From JBFMFB01 sp040752115 (GTDB lineage Bacteria; Pseudomonadota; Gammaproteobacteria; Burkholderiales; Sulfuricellaceae): a stretch of DNA of 64,000 nt. Positions 61,497-64,000 of this stretch are shown piece by piece; within the stretch, counting starts at the first letter, position 1; each line of letters begins with the position of its first letter. The notes below the pieces were generated by a model. That model worked only from the letters and a program-made list of their open reading frames with translations, did not search any database and was not told where the DNA came from. The stretch is taken from positions 124,001 to 188,000 of the forward strand of contig JBFMFB010000001.1 in the NCBI GenBank assembly GCA_040752115.1, given 5' to 3'. The translations under genes were made by a program, and so were the position numbers.

Positions 61497-62408
61497 TCAC
61501 AAAACACCCTTGTCGCTCAGGTAATCCAAAGAGTCGCTGACATTTTCATGCACACCAAGCTTTCTGGCAGACATTCCCAGCGCCAGGCCGAGCAGTTGGG
61601 TGAAGTAGATGATCTTGACGTTGGTCTTGATGCCGAACTCGGTTTCGGCGCGCACCTGGTGCATTTCCAGCCCGGAGTGGCAGGTCGGGCATTCGGTGGC
61701 GATGACTTCGGCGCCGGAGTCCTCGGCGGCCTGCAGCAGGTTGAGCACCAATTGGGTGGAGGTGTCGGAATCGGAGAGGGTGTGCGCTCCGCCGCAACAG
61801 GCGGTCTTGAGAGGGAAATCCACGTTTTCGGCGCCAGCGGCGGCAAGCAGGTCATCCATGTAATGCGGCTTGTAGCTCGACTCGGAGCCCGGCCCCTGAT
61901 CCCTCTCCGGGAATATCTGGCGCGGACGAGTGTACATGCAGCCGTAATAGTTGGCGATCTTCATGCCGTTGAGGCTTTTCTTGAGCCGCTCCTTGATGCC
62001 CTCCTCGCCGATCTCCTCCATCAGCCATTCGAGCAGATGGACGGTGCGCACCTTGCCCTGATAAACCGGATCGTCGGCTTTTTTCGCCAGTTCCTGCACG
62101 GTTTCGAACGATTCCTTCGAGGTCGCCAGCTCGTATTCCGCTTTTTTCAGATTGTGGTAGCAGCCGTTGCACGGCGCCATCACCGTGTCGAAACCCATCT
62201 GCTCGGCGGCAATCGCCAGATTGCGGGCGGACATGTAGGTTTGCAGCATGGGGTGGACGTTCTTTACCTCCATTGCGCCGCAGCAGTTCCAGTCTTGCAG
62301 GTCTTTCATTTCCAGCCCGAGATCCTTGACCAGGGCGCGGGTGGAGCGGTCGTAAGGGCCGCCCGAGCCCTCCAGCGCGCAGCCGGGATAATAAGCGACT
62401 TTAGCCAT
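61497..62408 (-). CDS. shdrB2: sHdrB2, heterodisulfide-reductase-like subunit B
   Basis: 303 residues with two CCG domains. First: C10, C42-C43, C80-x2-C83 (fits C-x31-39-CC-x35-36-C-x2-C). Second: C157, C204-C205, C240-x2-C243. These bind the catalytic non-cubane clusters in HdrB. It overlaps shdrC2 by 8 bp. In the sHdr system it works with LbpA in oxidation of sulfane sulfur. The last residues are repeated downstream. Confidence 0.92.
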   Translation of the reverse strand: MAKVAYYPGCALEGSGGPYDRSTRALVKDLGLEMKDLQDWNCCGAMEVKNVHPMLQTYMSARNLAIAAEQMGFDTVMAPCNGCYHNLKKAEYELATSKESFETVQELAKKADDPVYQGKVRTVHLLEWLMEEIGEEGIKERLKKSLNGMKIANYYGCMYTRPRQIFPERDQGPGSESSYKPHYMDDLLAAAGAENVDFPLKTACCGGAHTLSDSDTSTQLVLNLLQAAEDSGAEVIATECPTCHSGLEMHQVRAETEFGIKTNVKIIYFTQLLGLALGMSARKLGVHENVSDSLDYLSDKGVL

Positions 62409-63171
62409 GTGCAATCTCCTTCTGTTCCTTGATGTACTGCCGCAACACTTCGCCGGTTCGGCCCCAGGATTTGGTCCTGGGCTTGAATACCGCGGCCCAT
62501 GCCATGTGCAGCGGGTGGAGGATCGGCATGCGGGCGAGAAATTTGCCGATACGCCCCTTCTTCAACTCCGTCCACTTGTTCATGCGCGCCACGAAAATGC
62601 CCAGCCAGCCGTGCAGCGCAAGACTGGCCACGTCTTGGCCGGTTTTCCGGAAGAAATTCAGCATCACCTCGCCATCCTCGATTCGGCCCCGGTCCAGGCA
62701 CTGGCGCGCGAATTCCTCGTCGAAAATGGTGGATCGAGTCTTTTCGGTGTAGCCCTCGTCCTCCAACCAGTGCGCCAGTGCCTTCATCACGCTTTCCGGG
62801 CGGACGTCCTTGGGACAGATGCTGGTGCACTTGTTGCAGGACACGCACTGCCAGATGATGTCCTTGTCTTTGATGATTTCATCCTTCAATCCGAGGCGGG
62901 TGAGGTAGATCCAGTAACGCGGGTTGAAATCGGTGTTCTGCGCGTACATGGTGCAGGAGTTGGTGCAGGAACCGCACTGCCAGCAACGGTGGAGCCGCTC
63001 GCCCCCGGCGTAGCTTTCGATCTTGCGCTCGAAGTCATCGTCGTAATCGGTCAGCGTGCGCGGCAGGATCATGGTGTTCCAGTGGCCAGATACGTCCACG
63101 CCCTCCACCACCAGCTTGTCGGCGGTCAGAACGCGGGCGGGATCGATCAGCGTTTTCTCGTGAATGGCCAT
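62401..63171 (-). CDS. shdrC2: sHdrC2, 4Fe-4S electron-transfer subunit
   Basis: 256 residues with two 4Fe-4S motifs: C63-x2-C66-x2-C69-x3-C73 (CWQCGSCTNSC) and C109-x2-C112-x2-C115-x3-C119 (CVSCNKCTSIC), each followed by a Pro or hydrophobic residue. ATG at 63171 with GGAGAA; an upstream in-frame start is less likely. Overlaps shdrB2. Confidence 0.92.
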   Translation of the reverse strand: MAIHEKTLIDPARVLTADKLVVEGVDVSGHWNTMILPRTLTDYDDDFERKIESYAGGERLHRCWQCGSCTNSCTMYAQNTDFNPRYWIYLTRLGLKDEIIKDKDIIWQCVSCNKCTSICPKDVRPESVMKALAHWLEDEGYTEKTRSTIFDEEFARQCLDRGRIEDGEVMLNFFRKTGQDVASLALHGWLGIFVARMNKWTELKKGRIGKFLARMPILHPLHMAWAAVFKPRTKSWGRTGEVLRQYIKEQKEIAHG

Positions 63172-63208
63172 AATGCGTTCTCCAAACAACCCTAAAAAAA
63201 GCGTTTAA

Positions 63209-63341
63209 CCACGAATTCGCACGAATGTTCACGAATAATCATTTTGTTATCAAAATTCCCGCCATCATCGACAAGGTGCGCGGCCCTTTGATACCACCCT
63301 TTTGTTCGTGTCCATTCGTGCTTAATTCGTGTCATTCGTGG
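63209..63341. repeat. Family-A inverted repeat (copy A9)
   Basis: Three ACGAAT words, loop, three ATTCGTG words, between hyp and shdrC2. The stop codon of hyp lies inside the right arm. Confidence 0.85.
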
Positions 63342-64000
63342 TGAATTGCCTGTGTTTTCCTGACCCGCGAGCGGTCGCTCCGCCCCGGCGCGTCAATCCC
63401 CAGCAGCTTCTTGATGCACTCTTCCGGTCCGACGCCGCGCCCGAAACCGGGGCTCAGCATCCCTTCCGCGACAGAACGGAAATAGGCGGAATATGCCTGC
63501 GCCAGCACAAGATCGATCCAGAACGGCATGTCGCGATAAATGCCTTCGGCGGCAAGCAACGAAGCCAGCCAGTGGCGCGCCCCCTCGAACATTTCCGGCG
63601 TCGAGCCGAGCTCGATACGTGCCATATGATCGGCGCCGCGAATCAGCTCCCGCAGCGCCCCACTCATGGTGGTCTGGTCCCACACCCAGCGCGTCATCAG
63701 CGGATACTGCTCCGGCGCGCTGAAATGCAGCGTCTCTGCCGCGAAATCGAAAGCGGCGCGGCGCAATCGGGCAGCATCTTCCCGGCCGATTCCCGCCTCG
63801 ACCGGCAAGGCGGCGAGGAAGCGCTGCAACCGCACCGCCACGGTACCGCTTCCGTATAGCAAATCGTTGAGGGCCGCCACCGCTCCGGCTTCGCCCAGCG
63901 CCTGCAGCGGCGGGAACAGCTTGCGTCGCGCGGTGAACGAGAGATCCAGCACCGTTTCCAGCCCTTCCAGATCCAGCCCGCCGAGGGCTTCCGGTGACAG
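63332..64000 (-). CDS. sHdr-associated conserved protein 'Hyp' (5' end outside window)
   Basis: At least 222 residues readable; the frame stays open to the window edge, so the N terminus is missing. Mostly helical (FPPLQALGEAGAVAALNDLL, ARHWLASLLAAEGIYRDMPF). In known shdr operons a conserved protein of unknown role lies between shdrA and shdrC2, and this gene is in that place. The last residues (AIHHE) and the TGA are coded by family-A repeat A9, so the C terminus was altered by it. Confidence 0.8.
   Translation of the reverse strand: MSPEALGGLDLEGLETVLDLSFTARRKLFPPLQALGEAGAVAALNDLLYGSGTVAVRLQRFLAALPVEAGIGREDAARLRRAAFDFAAETLHFSAPEQYPLMTRWVWDQTTMSGALRELIRGADHMARIELGSTPEMFEGARHWLASLLAAEGIYRDMPFWIDLVLAQAYSAYFRSVAEGMLSPGFGRGVGPEECIKKLLGIDAPGRSDRSRVRKTQAIHHE

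Overview
The window looks like chromosome of a GC-rich, sulfur-oxidising, probably nitrate-responsive betaproteobacterium, most likely Nitrosomonadales (Sulfuricella/Gallionella-like). Three things support this. The tmRNA tag reads ANDENYALAA. The gene order is gyrA-serC-serA-pheA-hisC-aroF-tyrA-aroA/cmk-rpsA-ihfB-lapA-lapB-pyrF. The right end carries an sHdr-LbpA sulfur oxidation locus.

Layout. 1-3849: NarL/NarX-type two-component pair (regulator cut by the window edge) and an iron-type alcohol dehydrogenase. 4101-8135: ssrA, gph, ubiG, an MtaD-like deaminase and an OmpA-family protein, all on the minus strand. 8355-31015: a long plus-strand housekeeping block covering gyrase, serine and aromatic amino acid synthesis, an AroA-Cmk fusion, ribosomal protein S1, IHF-beta, LapA/LapB, PyrF, Ugd, heptose genes, a ComEA-like protein, a GGDEF protein and CysM. 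31208-36274: the YdbH-YnbE-YdbL envelope lipid-homeostasis trio, a PolB-like exonuclease and RlmD. 36275-39504: accessory island with a YggS fragment, two MbcA/ParS-type proteins and a Clp1-like polynucleotide kinase. 39693-42916: MocR regulator, EamA exporter and PhzF protein. 42988-45058: a CrtI-like oxidoreductase and an SRPBCC gene that sits between two attC-like sites. 45222-50936: Bax-inhibitor-1 protein, two small proteins and HrpA. 50937-51328: AT-rich convergent spacer with DnaA-box-like words.

The most interesting region is 51329-64000, all minus strand. In transcription order it reads hyp (5' end outside), shdrC2, shdrB2, a second LbpA-like protein, a DsrE-family protein, LbpA, LipS2, sLpl(AB), LipT, a GxxExxY nuclease-like gene, LipS1, a FadL-type porin, an unknown protein and another lipoate ligase. 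Known sHdr biology implies that sLpl(AB), LipT, LipS1 and LipS2 build lipoate on LbpA, which then carries sulfur and electrons for the sHdr complex during oxidation of sulfane sulfur to sulfite. shdrC1, B1 and A should lie just beyond base 64000.

The second theme is intergenic repeats. Family A (core ACGAAT, nine sites) and family B (core CAGGATT, five sites) share one architecture: arms of several 7-bp words at 9-10 bp spacing, arranged as an inverted pair round a variable loop. One B site holds the GxxExxY gene, whose first 13 and last 5 residues are coded by the arms. Another repeat (D) occurs twice, each time between two direct copies of the terminus of the adjacent gene.
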